A DNA stretch of 64,000 bases. Origin: Anaeramoeba flamelloides (lineage: Eukaryota > Metamonada > Anaeramoebidae). The translations under genes were made by a program, and so were the position numbers. Numbering within the stretch: position 1 is the stretch's first letter; each line of letters begins with the position of its first letter. Location of the stretch: the NCBI GenBank assembly GCA_027625915.1, contig JANTQA010000026.1, positions 6,820,001-6,884,000 of the forward strand, given 5' to 3'. The notes beneath the pieces are model-generated. The model was not told where the DNA came from. It ran no database searches and was given only the letters and a program-made list of their open reading frames with translations. This document shows positions 37,031 to 49,030 of the stretch, piece by piece.

Positions 37031-37512
37031 TTTTTATCAATTTTAACTTTCAGAAATCCAGAATAGATTTATATATATTGTATATTGTCGCTTTCTTTGA
37101 TCTTTAAATCTGTGGGTCTTGGACTAAAAAGAAGCATATCTTTTTATTTGGAAATACTAATTAGACAAGTCTGATAATGTTATTTGGACAACATTTATGG
37201 TTTTTGGAAAAAAAATAAAAAAAGTGAAATATAGAAGAATAAGCAACATAAATATAATACCTCTTTCAGTGTATAAACAAAATTCAAATTTAAAAAAGGA
37301 AATGGAAAATTAATTTCTTTATTGATATCAAAAGTTCATAAACTAATCCTCATCCATTTTTTTCTATTTTCAAAAAAATTAATAATTAAAAATATGGTCA
37401 TAATAAAAGTTCACTAAGAATCAGAAAAGAAAAAACAACAAAGAAAATAAAAGAAAAGGAAAAGAAAATAGAAATATAAAAAACCCATGGTAATGATCTC
37501 AATGGACTTGAA

Positions 37513-40500
37513 TTAAAATAATTTGACAAATAAGAAAGCAAAAAGGCAGAACAAAGAGAATGCCAAAGATGTTGCATTTGATGTTGTGTCATCGGGATCT
37601 GGATCTGGGGTTGGTTCCGCATCCTTTGTTAATTCAATTACTGCATAAGGTGTGAAATGGTCGACCTCTCCTGTGATAATATAGAATAATGGGTTCTCGG
37701 AATCTTCTTCGGGTGTGCTTTTGATACATTTCCAAAGCTCGTTGTCTTCATCATAATAAGCTAAGCAATAACTGTCTTCATTTTCTGGGAATCCTTCTTT
37801 GTAAATCTTGAGAATGACCTTAATAACGTCTTCAAAGGATGCTTCAACATCTTTAAGAAGATCTAAAACCACGGAGTGAATTTTTTGCAAGGTTCTCTGA
37901 TTGGTTTCTGTGTCTTGGACTTTTTGTTCTTTGTATTCTTCCAAGATGGAATCTGTAAGAGATTTAATTTGGATCTTCACGTTGGGCAAATTGGAATCTT
38001 CGTTTTGTAAGAATGCTCCAGCAGGGATTTGCAATGAACCAAGCAAGGTGTTTTCTGAGAGTGCGTCTTGAATGTTTTCAATGATTTCAATTACGGAGTC
38101 TTCGTCTGCTGATAGGGTATATTCCATTTCAAATGGGTGCTTTCTAAATAATGGCCTGATACAGTCAATGGCTTTATCGGCTGTGATACTACCCCAACAC
38201 TTATATTTGCCATTTTCCATCTCACATTCTTCTGCACATTCGCCGTTTGGACAGAGGATCAAGCCAGTATCACACCCTTCAATTTCTGGGCACTCCTCTC
38301 TGCAGACACCATCTGCACAAAGCTCTTCGTTGTCTTGGCACGTTGGTACATCCTCAGATGAGCAGTCACTTTCGTCGTCTTCACATGAGCCGTCTTTACA
38401 ACGGAATTGACCAAGATCACAGCTTGGCACGGGTTCGCATTCCTCTATGCTATCGACACATTCGCCATTGTAGCATTTGATTTGCTCGTCTTCGCATTCG
38501 GGTACGCTTTCTCTACAATATCTTGGTTTACTTACACACACACCGTCTTTACACCGATACCTTTTATTAGCAGGGCATATTTTTCCATCATAGCATTGGC
38601 TGATCAAAGAAACACACATGAAGAGATTTTCGCAAAAGACTGGAGTTTCAGCCGGGCATCTGCTTTAGCATTTGATACGATCTGGGATACAATGCTGACC
38701 ACACCTTTTTTCTGCCTCATCACAGGGGATGATTGGCTGGCAGTCTGAAGAATCTGTAACACATTTGCCGCTTGCACAAAGATACGGTTTGTCGTCTGGG
38801 CATTTGGGTTTCAATTCGCATTTTGATTTGTCTGCATAGCATTTGTGGTCTGATTGGCATCGAAATGGCTTTTCAAGGGGGCAGCCATTGCTTGCGATAC
38901 ACTCATTCAAATCCTCGACACACGATCCGTCAACCATGCATTTAAACTCGCCTTCTGTGCAATTATCCTCGTTCTCGTCGGTGGGGCATTGGTCTCTTGT
39001 CGCGACACATGCACCATTGCCGCATCTTACAGGCAAATCCACAGGGCAGGTATTCAATTTTTGGCACTCTGTGCGGGTAGTTTGGCAATCGCCGAGTGGG
39101 CACATATATCCACCATCGGGACATTCGCCATTTTTTTCTTTTGGGCTGCAGCTGGTAGCATCTGTAACACATTGGCCATCCCAGCAACGGTGCGGAGCCT
39201 CGCCAACACACCCGTTATCAAGAGGGCATTTGATCAGACATTTACCATATTTTTCGCAATATATTAAATCGCCCTCACATTCAGGCTTGACAACATTGGT
39301 ACAATCGTCCCGACAGGTTCCGTCGAGACACATTTCTAAACCCTCGTTACAAATGTCAACTAAAATTGGACAATAGAATTTTTTTGTAACACAAGAATTG
39401 GTCGCTAAACAGTAAAATGGCGCCTTGCGGTTACCCTTACATGTGTCCTTCAGGCTTGGGGCAATTGTACAATCTGCATATGTTCTTTTGCACTCGCCAC
39501 CGGGGCATAAAGTAGGCTTTTCGAAGGGGCATCTTCCTTTATAATTGTTTTCAAAGTCTTCATCGTCGCTTATACACCCACCTCTACAGTACCTTTCACC
39601 CTCTGGGCAGAAATCTGGCTCCGTACATTCGCTAGCATCTTCATAGCAACCGCTATCAGCGGGGCAAAATGAATAGGGATCGCTGCATTGCTTTTTTGGA
39701 ATTCTGCTGCATGCTTCGCCCTCATCGAAACAGTAACCCAATGGACACTTCATAAATCCCTCGGGACATTCTCTTGGCTTATTCTCACAATCAGCAACAC
39801 CTTCGTAGCAGTTAAGATCAGGGCACAAGACACGATGTGTGTCATTGCATCTTATTGAAAGTGGCTTACATTCTCCCCTTACTCTGCATTCCCCGCTCCA
39901 GCATCTCACTTCTAATTCCCCACATTTGGGCACACAAGGGCAATCTAATCTTGAAGTTACACATCTTCCGTGGCACCAATAGGGCGCAGATTCAGGACAA
40001 GTAATCATTTGGCCACATTCAGAAAGATCATCAACGCATGTGTGATCTGGGCATACAAATTTCTCATTGCCACAATGGCTAATCGGCTCACATTCGTCCG
40101 TGCTTCTCTGGCAATCGCCGTCTGGACACAAAAATGGTCTCTCGTCTGGACATTGGTAACGGTTTGGGCAATCATTGGCAGAATTTCGACAAACACCATC
40201 AAAGCATAAGACTTCATTAATTGTGCATTTGGGCTGCTCGGGGAATTTGCTTTCAAATTGATCCTCTAATAAACAGACTCCAGTCCAACACCGAATTTCG
40301 CCAGTCATACAGTGCCTCATTTGGCCACATGCTTCTTGGTTGATAGCACAGCTTCCCTCAGGGCATCTAATTTTATTTTTTCCACATTTCATAGCCTGTT
40401 CTTTTGGGCATTCTTCTGAAGAGTCTACACATCTTTTTTTTTTCTTTCACATAATAATTTTGGATTTTTTTGTTATAATAATTTTTAATTTTTTTGGAAT

Positions 40501-43500
40501 TTTATTATTTGTATTTTATTTTAAATATTTGATTTTTTTATTTTTATTTAGTTATTTCCTTTCCAAAAAAGGTTGTTTAAAAATATTGTTTTCAACAACT
40601 TTAATCGAAAAATTTGTGAGTCAGAAAGAATTTCAAAAATATTACCATTGCATTTAATTTGTCCTTCAGGACATTTAATTGGGATTGGGCATAATAGTAT
40701 ATCTGCAACACATGTTCCTTCTGGACAGCGGATTGGCCTTGTACAGGGACAGTGTTGCTTTTTTTCACATTTAAATCGGTTACTTGTACAGGTTCCGTCT
40801 TCACATCTTATTGGTGAATATTCTGGGTAGACAATTTCATTTCCACATTGTTCTGGCAATAGGACACATGTCTTGGAGCCTGGGCACATAATTGTATCAT
40901 CAGGGCATTCTGAAATAGTTGGACATTCTTCTTTGAAATATCTACAAGTTTTATCTGGGCATTTGACCATTCCATGTGGGCAGAATACTCTTTGTGGGCA
41001 TCCCTCAATAGATGGAGCACATACACCAGATGCTATTTTTTTTATTATTATTATAAATTTTTTATTTTGTTGAATTTTTTTTTATAATAATTTATTATTG
41101 AGAATTTATATATATATATAGGAAAATATCACTTACGGCATCTAACTTCTTCGTCTTCACAAGCTTCAAAGACTGGACAATCGTTAATAGACTATTTTCA
41201 TTTATTTTTATTTTTTAAAGTATATTTTTGGTTAGGATTTTTTAATTAAAGATTTTTTTAAAATAATCAAGGAAAAGTAGTTTTAAATGTATCCATAAAT
41301 GTAAAACTCTTTTATTTTATCAAATGTTATCTAGTAACTTTTTAAAACATTTATTTTCATTTATTCATTTAAACAAATGTTGATCTTCATGAATTTCAAT
41401 ATTACTCAAGTATATTTTTATACTTTATTACAAAAAAATTCATTACTGGTGAAAATTTGTTCGATATACAGAAAAAAAAATTACCAAAATTTGAATTTAA
41501 ATGATCAAAAAGATCCAAGAAAAAATATAAAATATTTGTATACTCAAAAAAAAGTACAAAATTTCAATCAAGAAAATATAATTAGAAGCAAAAACTATTT
41601 TTGCAAGATTATTTTTTCAAAAGTGCCTATAATGGAAGTACTTTGAATAATATTTTAAAATATAAACAAATACTAAGGGTTTTTTTTATTATTCGAATGT
41701 GCCCAATGTAATTCAAGAAATAGAACAGAATTCATGATTTATCCATATTCTTCTCTGATGAAAATTTCAATTCGTACACTAAAATCATTTTATCTAATTT
41801 AGTCATTTTTTTTTTTTTTTTATTTGATTTTCATTTTTTTTTTATTTTCTTTTTCAAATTCTTTGTTTTTAGTTAATTTTTGTGTTTTTTCTTTTTTAGG
41901 GGGGCAAAATATTTATATTTTCTATTTTTTTTTTACATTTTTATTTTTTTTTATATTTTTTTTTTTATTTTTTTTTTTATAATGAGAAAAAAAGAAAAAA
42001 AAATGATACAACCACAAATTAACATTAAAGAAAATTTAGTTGATTTAAATTTTTTTTAAAATGATAAACTATATATGAAAAAATCTTATTGTAAACTGGA
42101 TTTCAGTAATAGATTGGAAAAAATTTTTCATTGGATCAACATTACCTGTTTTTTTTAAAATTTTATATAGTTTTCTTAGAGGAAACCAACTTAATAGATT
42201 TACTCCAATCAAGGAGAAGCTTAAAATCAAAGAATATTTTGTTATTAGGTGTAACCATATTAGTGTTATCATTGTTGGAATGTCTCTAAAAAATCGATTA
42301 ATCAAGTAGTAACATTTGTTGATCTCTTTTAAAAATGATCTGTGTATTAGTAAAAAACTCAACAATTTGATAAAAAAATCTGCCTTTAGTAACAAATTTT
42401 AAGTTGAATTATCAATATTCAGACTCCAAAGTTGCAAAATATCTTTCTCAAATTTTTGGCAAGATCTAGATTAAAAGCTAAAAAATTCCATTTTTTGTAA
42501 AAAAATAAATAATTTAACAATAGATTTCTTTGACAGTTTATTTTTGAAATCATGTAAATATATAAATGTTACAATTATATTTATAAAGAGTAAACAAAAC
42601 TAACCAGTTCTTTGGGGTTTTATATTGATGATCGTGAAGTTTATCTTTGTAATTAAAAAAAAAAAAAAAAAAGTTAATTTTGGGAGTTCTCAATATAAAT
42701 TATTAAATACCGGAATACTATTATTTTGGGTTTCTATTTTTAGATTTGGAAAAGGAACTCAAAACAAAATTTCTCAAAATAAAAATTTTTAATAGTGATC
42801 TTTAGTAAAAAAGTAATAATTTAATGTGCAATATAATTTATATTAGATTTTTTAGAGTTATTTGAGATAAGATTCACTAATACTATTTACACCCAATTGC
42901 AACACTTTGATTATAGAGAAATCTATGGTGGGGCTAATCCCTTAAAATAAAAAAAAGAAATAATGAATTGGTACAAAAAACAACACAAACAAAAGTATTG
43001 AATTAATTCTGATCTAAATAAAGCTAAATTGGTTGTAGATTAAAAGTTCCTAAATGTAAAAACATATATTTTAAAAAAATTAAACTACCCCTTTAACTCT
43101 TAAAACTCAGAATTAATTCTTTTCAACCAGTAATAGTAGTTTTTAATTTGGAAAAACAGGGATTTCTTCAAAATCTTTCGGAAAAGGAATTTAACTGAAC
43201 ATTATTTCCAACTTGTTAACATTTAAAGAAAGAAGGAATTTTTACTTCAACACAATGATCAGTAACACATTTAATTAAATCGTCTGGACAAACAGAAAAG
43301 TTTGGACAGTTTTCATATTCAGAAGCACAAGATAGGTCACGGCAACGAAATAACCCATCTGCAGAACAATTTCGTAAGATAGGGCATTTCCCATTATTTT
43401 CATTAACACAATCGATCTGGAAATCAGAAAGCTCTTTTCCTGGTGGACAGACTTGTCGATCTGGGCAGTCTTCTTTACTTAAAGCACAGCCACCATTTTC

Positions 43501-43978
43501 ACATGGGTATTCATTTTCTTCGCAACTTGGTTCAGGTGAACAAGAGTTTTCGCTATCTACAGAAGGATCAGGACATGTGGACCCATCTGAACATGGTTCT
43601 GAGCCGTCGTCACATTGAATAAGTGAAGGACAGTCTTCTTGATTCTATAAAAAATTGATAATTTGTTTTTTTTGGATTTGTTGAATTAATAGGAAAAAAT
43701 ATTAATTAATAGTAAAAAATTGAAACTTGTAATTAGTTTTGGAAAATAAAAAACCTTAAAATCCTAATAATCATTTACTTTTCGACATGTAAATTTGTCA
43801 GAACACAAAAAAGGACACCCTTTATGTTTACCTATAAAATAGGGATTATATAAAATTTTTTTTAGAAATATAATTTTTTTGGAATTAATAATTTGAAGTC
43901 CAAAAAAATCCCTGACAACTTACCAGAATGTATAACAACAAGAAAAGTTAGTAAAAAAACAAAAAAAAGGATTTTCAT
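37513..43978 (-). CDS. Secreted cysteine-repeat surface protein, probably GPI-anchored
   Basis: Six exons: 43978-43924, 43831-43779, 43644-43246, 41191-41137, 41032-40646 and 40424-37513, all GT-AG and in phase, 1286 residues plus stop. Signal peptide MKILFFVFLLTFLVVIHS. Most of the protein is dozens of short Cys modules of form CP..P..C..G.C......C (PIRCPEGTC, IRCWTGVC, KCPDKTC), loosely like LDL-receptor class A or parasite surface modules. A Cys-free domain near the end contains HFTPYAVIEL. A final hydrophobic tail after DDTTSNAT looks like a GPI-attachment signal. Role inferred: extracellular binding or a protective coat. Odd points: one in-frame TAA at 38667-38665 between two Cys modules that otherwise continue unbroken; an internal intron of 2054 nt; and an exon-6 acceptor at 40426-40425 that keeps phase but skips one Cys (an AG 8 nt earlier would keep it but shift frame). 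Confidence 0.85.
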
Positions 43979-44620
43979 GTTTTGAAAAGAAACAATAAAA
44001 AAGTAAATTAAAAAAATTATCTTTTTTTTTTAATTATCCGATTTTATTTACTATTTCCGATCTCGTTATAGTATATCAAAGAAATAGCTTCCTTGATATC
44101 AAAAGAATTGATTCTGTCAATTTTTTGATTAAATTAATTATATTTTCTTCTAAATACCCGTTTTGTATTTCACAATTTTAAAATCTCTCTTGGTCAAAAC
44201 GAATTGAAAATCTTAATTTACTCACCTAAAAAGATTATTTGAGGACAGTATTGAAGAACAATTGCATCAAATATTTTCTAATTTTCTAAATTTCAGATCA
44301 AAATTGAATTTGTAGACCCTATTCTTCATACTCTTTAACTTCTTCTGTGATTCGTTTACTTTTTGTTTAAAGAATTAAAGATTCATTTTTCCATTTATTA
44401 TTAAATTCCTTTTCATTATTGGCTATTTCAAATCGAAATGACTCCGTTTCATAATTTTCTTGTGTTTTAATTATCAGGCAGAATGATTTTAATTTTCCAT
44501 AGATTGAATTTTTATTTTTTTTAGGAGAATTGCCGAAGAAAAGAATGATCAAAATTTGTTGAAAACAACTCTTGAGAGTTCTTCCTTATGAAACAATAAA
44601 TGATATGGGTAATTGATTTT

Positions 44621-44777
44621 TAAATTGGATAAATTTTTACTTCATTTTCAATTTCCGTTTTCAAAGAGAGTTTTTAACTTACTTCATAGTTCTTTGCAAG
44701 TTTCTTAGTTAAAATAGAAAAAAAAAGGAAAAGGTAGTGAAAAATTTTTCCTATTTAAAATTCTAATACCGGTAATA
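44621..44777. repeat. Dispersed inverted-repeat family 'CCGGTA', copy 3
   Basis: Starts TTGGATAAATTTTTACTTC, continues ATTTTCAATTTCCG, and ends GGTAGTGAAAAATTTTTCC, TATTTAAAATTCTAATACCGGTA. The left block is an approximate inverted repeat of the right one. Left and right blocks match 46088-46240 almost exactly while the centre has diverged. Confidence 0.6.
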
Positions 44778-45003
44778 GACTTCTCTTCTGATCTCTTCTT
44801 TTAAATTGAAAAATATTTAGATTTTTTCTCAAAAATTTGAATTTAAAAGTATTTTTTAGTTTTGAAAAGTAAAATTATTTATTTCCCAGCACAAAATATT
44901 GTTTCATGTTATCCATTAAAAATACTTCATATAAAATAGTAAGAAGAAAACAGAAATTGGAAATAATTTTAAATTAGGCTAGATCAAAATTATTTTTGTT
45001 AAT

Positions 45004-45105
45004 TAACAATCGTAAAATCTATGGTTTTGTGCTTAAATTTTTGTTATGGAATTTAAGTAAAAGGGGATTTAGAGTGTAATTTACACTTCCCCCCTCATTA
45101 AAAAA
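45004..45105 (+). repeat. LINE 3' tail, copy 2
   Basis: Plus strand, from AATCGTAAAATCTATG to GTGTAATTTACACTTC, then CCCCCTCATT and an A-rich tail. About 80% identical to the reverse complement of 9731-9825, including the three short self-complementary segments. No LINE protein remnant is visible upstream, so this is either a very short truncated insertion or a separate SINE sharing the LINE tail. Confidence 0.7.
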
Positions 45106-46087
45106 TAAAAAAGAAATTTATTTTTTTCAAACAAGATCTTTAAAACTTTTAAAAACTAATTCTTTGGAATCAAAAAAATCAGATAATATCATTCAGAAGT
45201 CAAAAATCGGAAAATCTTAAAAGATGATTTTTTAGGTTTATAAGAGCCAAATTTTCAAAAAAAATCATCAAAATCCCTTTTGAGACTGGTAGGTGTATAA
45301 TAATTAAACAGGTATTAACATTTTATAAAAATAAAAAAATTCAAATTTTAATCTTATTTTTGATATTTTGAATTTCAAATTATTTACTTAATTTTGAGAT
45401 TTTATTATTCTTTTGGGCTGGATATATACCTCCCATCCACAAAATTGTTGAGATTTAGCTCTTTCTAAAAAGATAAAAATTTCCATACTTTTTTATATAA
45501 GAAAATCGATCATTAATAATAATTGTAGTGATTTCTTTGGAAAATTCTTTTTTGATAAAAGGATATTAACGATTATAACTAATTTGTGATGACTTTTTAT
45601 TTGAGTAAAATTATATATAAAAAAACCCCAAATGGTTAAATTGGGTATTTCTGTTTGATTTTGTACTCCTTGGCAGATAACAGTGTTATTCAAATCATCA
45701 TTATTAAAAATGTATCTCAAAGTTTATCATTGATTTGATTTCCATAAATATCATTTCTAATTGATTTTTGAAAGATCTTTTTGCTTTTTCATACAGAACT
45801 AATAAAATATATGGGAAACTGGAATAACTTTTTTCAATTCGAATTGGAAAAAAAAACAGTCAAGAGATTGTTTGGGTGATCTTGAGAAAAGATATCAAAC
45901 GTAGTTCACAAACTAATTGCTAGTTATATTGTCATTTCGATCCAAACGATTTTACACCTATTGTTGGAACATCAATCATAATAATATATTGGTATTTGAA
46001 TTATAAATGGGAATATTATTCTTTTCATTTTCAATTCCTTTTGGAAATTGAGATCAGATCGATATGTTAGACTGTTTATTTATTTTA

Positions 46088-46240
46088 TAATTGGATAAAT
46101 TTTTACTTCATTTTCAATTTCCTTTTTCAAAGAGATCAGTCCTTAAATTACAGCCTACTCCTTTGAAACTCTTTTTGTAAAAGAAAAATATGGAAAAATA
46201 AGTGAAAATTTTATACCATTTAGAATTCAAATACCGGTAT
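46088..46240. repeat. Dispersed inverted-repeat family 'CCGGTA', copy 4
   Basis: TAATTGGATAAATTTTTACT, CATTTTCAATTTCC, TTCAAAGAGA, TAAATTACAGCCTACTCC, GGAAAAATAAGTGAAAAT and AATTCAAATACCGGTAT occur in order. This copy links the left and right blocks of copy 3 to the centre of copy 1 and defines the family layout. Confidence 0.65.
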
Positions 46241-46473
46241 TTTTTTTTGATTATTCAATTTTGGTTTTGTCAAACCTTATTACAATATATGTATTCTTGT
46301 AAATTCCTCAAATTAGAATTGCCAATAGTTGAAAATCAAAGTACAACTTTAAGAAATTAACATATTTTGAGATAAATTCAAAATATTTGACTTTTACTAA
46401 CTTTTTGAAAGTACAATATAAACTTTGCTCAAAAAAAAAAAAAAAAATGTTTATCAATCTTTAAATTGTTCAT

Positions 46474-46652
46474 TTAAGGAACTAGTCTAATTTATTTTTT
46501 ATTTTGACCAATTTCAAACAAAGGATTCCTTATCTAGAAATATATTTAATATTGAAAATAAACAAGTTTTTCAAATCTAAGTAATTGGTTAAAACTTTTC
46601 TCAATCTCTATTAAATTTAGGTATGAAAATTCAAGAGAGACTCGTCCCTTAA
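46474..46652. mobile_element. 179-bp inverted-repeat element with TTAA ends, copy 2
   Basis: Starts TTAAGGAACTAGTCTA and ends as the reverse complement of TTAAGGGACGAGTCTC. Interior blocks TTGACCAATTTC, AAGGATTCCTTATCT, TTTAATATTGAAAATAAA and TTTTTCAAATCTAAGTAATT are shared with 2388-2564. Same length class and same TTAA edges as copy 1. Confidence 0.75.
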
Positions 46653-47587
46653 TAAAAACCCTTTTTGTAAAATATTATAAATTTAAACTAAAGTTTTTAA
46701 AAAATGATTATGGCAAGTGATTTTTTTAACTATCGAGGATTAAAAATATAGAATACACTTAATGATTTCAATTATACTGAATATTTTTCTTGTTAGTAAA
46801 TTTATTAAAACCAATATAATAATCAATTGAGATTCGAGGATTATTCCAAAAATATCAAGTATTGTCTATGTAAAATGTTTGATCATTTCCTTACCAAATA
46901 AAATATATAGAAAAAAATTTTGGATCAGATAATTTGTAAATTTCAATATTTTAGATTAATTTTTCAAGTTTTAATAGTTTTGTTTGAAGATCTTTACTTG
47001 ATCAAATTATAATTTTTCTAATTTTAAAATATATTTTAAAATAGCTAAAAATTTCAATAATTATTCAATTATAATTAATTTTTAATAATGGAACGAAAAT
47101 TAATAAGCTTAATTGTATTCGATATTGGTTTATAAGACTGTAACATAACCTATGATCACAAAATGATTCCATTCTTTTGTTTTTTTTTTTTGGAATTATA
47201 AAAATTAAAAGTTATAAATAAACTCTTTTTCAAAAATTTTAACTCACCTGAAATAATAAATTGTAAAAAAAAAACAATTATCATTTAGTATTCAAGAACA
47301 ATTAATAATTAAATCTGATTTGCAATTCACTATAAAGTAATTCTAAATCTATAAAAACCTGAAATAATAAAAATAAAAAAAAATAAAACCAAAAACTTAA
47401 AAAAAGTGAGTTACAATTTTTGAAATGAGCATTACCGATTTTTTATTACTGGACTTTCACTGAAAAAAAGTTGAACAACAAGATTTTTTATGAATAATTA
47501 AATCCATTTTCAAAGACATTAAATAGTTGAAATTTTCTTAGTGATTATTGGTCTTTTCGAAGATCTCTTATTTTTTTTCCACAAGAA

Positions 47588-47626
<39 letters not shown>

Positions 47627-49030
47627 AAAACAAAAGAAAAACAAAAATTTGAAAAAGCAAAGCTATAATTTGTAAAATTAGAAAAAATGATTCTGAAAAA
47701 GAAAAACTAAAATTTGCAATATTAGAAAAAATAATTCTGATCCTAAAAATTTGAAAATATTTTTTGTTAAGAATACTGGAACAGACCCTCAAAACAACTC
47801 CCATTAACATTATAAAGTGAGTCAAAATTTTTGAAAAATAGTTTATAATTTACAAATATTTCCAATGAAATCACTTCTTGTAAATATTTCCCATTTTCTA
47901 AAAACTTATTTAATATAATTGTTCAAAAAAATAAAAAGATATTTTTGATTATTCTTATTACAAATAATTGAAAGAAACATTTTTTATTGCAACACAAAAG
48001 CGAAAATATGGAATATTGCAAAAAATAAAGTTTTTTCAATTTTAGAGAAAAATAAAAAGTCCCAAGCATGTATCCAAATTTTGGTTATAGTAAAAGAAAC
48101 ACCAGTTTTTATTTTTGAGTTTAAAGGGATTTTCAATATACAATCTTTTACTGAATACCAATACTTTCTTTCAAAAAATGCTTATTTTTTTCAAAATTCA
48201 AATGTTGGTGTTTATCAAATGATTTTTTGATTAAAATAATTATTGGTCTATTAAGATAATCAGATATTAATATTACTATTATCAAATTTGGGATAAATTT
48301 ATGGAACTCTTTATTTATCTCTAAAAGATTAAAAACTCTATTTTTTACAAAATCTCATATTTACACCAGAATATTGAAATAAAAAACAATAAAGTATTTT
48401 TTAGCCTTCGTCTCAAAGTATAATTCTTTTCATACCAGATAATATACAAAAAAAAAAAAAAAACACCAAGGGCGAATAAAAGTAAATTAAAAATAAATAT
48501 CAAGTATAAAAACCTCAAATATTTATTTTTTTGAGAACTATTAAATTCTTTAAGAAAAATTATTAAAAATAATTTTATTACTAATTAAATATTCAGAAGG
48601 ATGAGATTCTATTAAAAAATAAAATATAAACTCGAAATAAGTTGTGACTTACAATACAAATATAACAGAATCAAAAAAAGAATTATTTTAATGATTTTTT
48701 CGAAAAAGAATCAAAATGTGAACTTGGATCACAATTTTAGAATTATATACGAGATTTTTAAAACTTTATTGGGAATTAAAATAGAAATCATTTGTTACTC
48801 TCTGATAATTTACACAATTAAAACATATAAAAAGAAAAAAAATAATGGAAAAATTTTTTAAATTTTTTTTTAATAAAAGAAAAAAAAAAACGGAATTTTG
48901 AAATTCCAACAAAGATAACTTTTCAAAATAAAAATATCGATTATAATAATAAAAAAACACAAATGAGAAAAAAATAAAAAATAAAAATAGAAACAAAAAG
49001 TAATAATAAAAAAAAAAGCAAAAGAATCAA
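46653..49030. other. Gene-free stretch with A33 run and a weak dispersed repeat
   Basis: Contains 33 consecutive A (47593-47625). The segment at about 47680-47835 shares AAAAAATGATTCTGA and a CATT.TATAAAGT.GGTCAA-like block followed by ATTTTTGAAAAATA with 61370-61492. No supportable gene; the minus-strand frame at 47568-47825 is translated poly-A plus repeat. Confidence 0.45.

Noticed and set aside
38665-38667. TAA reassigned as a sense codon
   Set aside because: TAA terminates Lon, the kinase and the ankyrin terminal exon, and no conserved protein here contains internal TAA at conserved positions.
38243-39376. Several long plus-strand frames opposite the cysteine-repeat exons
   Set aside because: Antisense shadows of a GC-richer coding exon; the minus strand has the cysteine pattern.
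40424-40432. Alternative exon-6 acceptor eight bases upstream, keeping one more cysteine (CVDSSEEC)
   Set aside because: It would put the join out of phase by one; the TAG at 40427-40425 keeps frame. Left as a note on the gene.
42069-42395. Hydrophobic 108-residue minus-strand frame
   Set aside because: Lies inside an in-phase intron and matches no family I recognise; mentioned only as a possible relic.
44367-44552. 61-residue minus-strand frame upstream of the surface-protein gene
   Set aside because: Too short, no domain, and no start context or splice partner.
45493-45720. 75-residue minus-strand frame with a membrane-like segment
   Set aside because: No recognisable family, no linked exons; composition as in surrounding noise.
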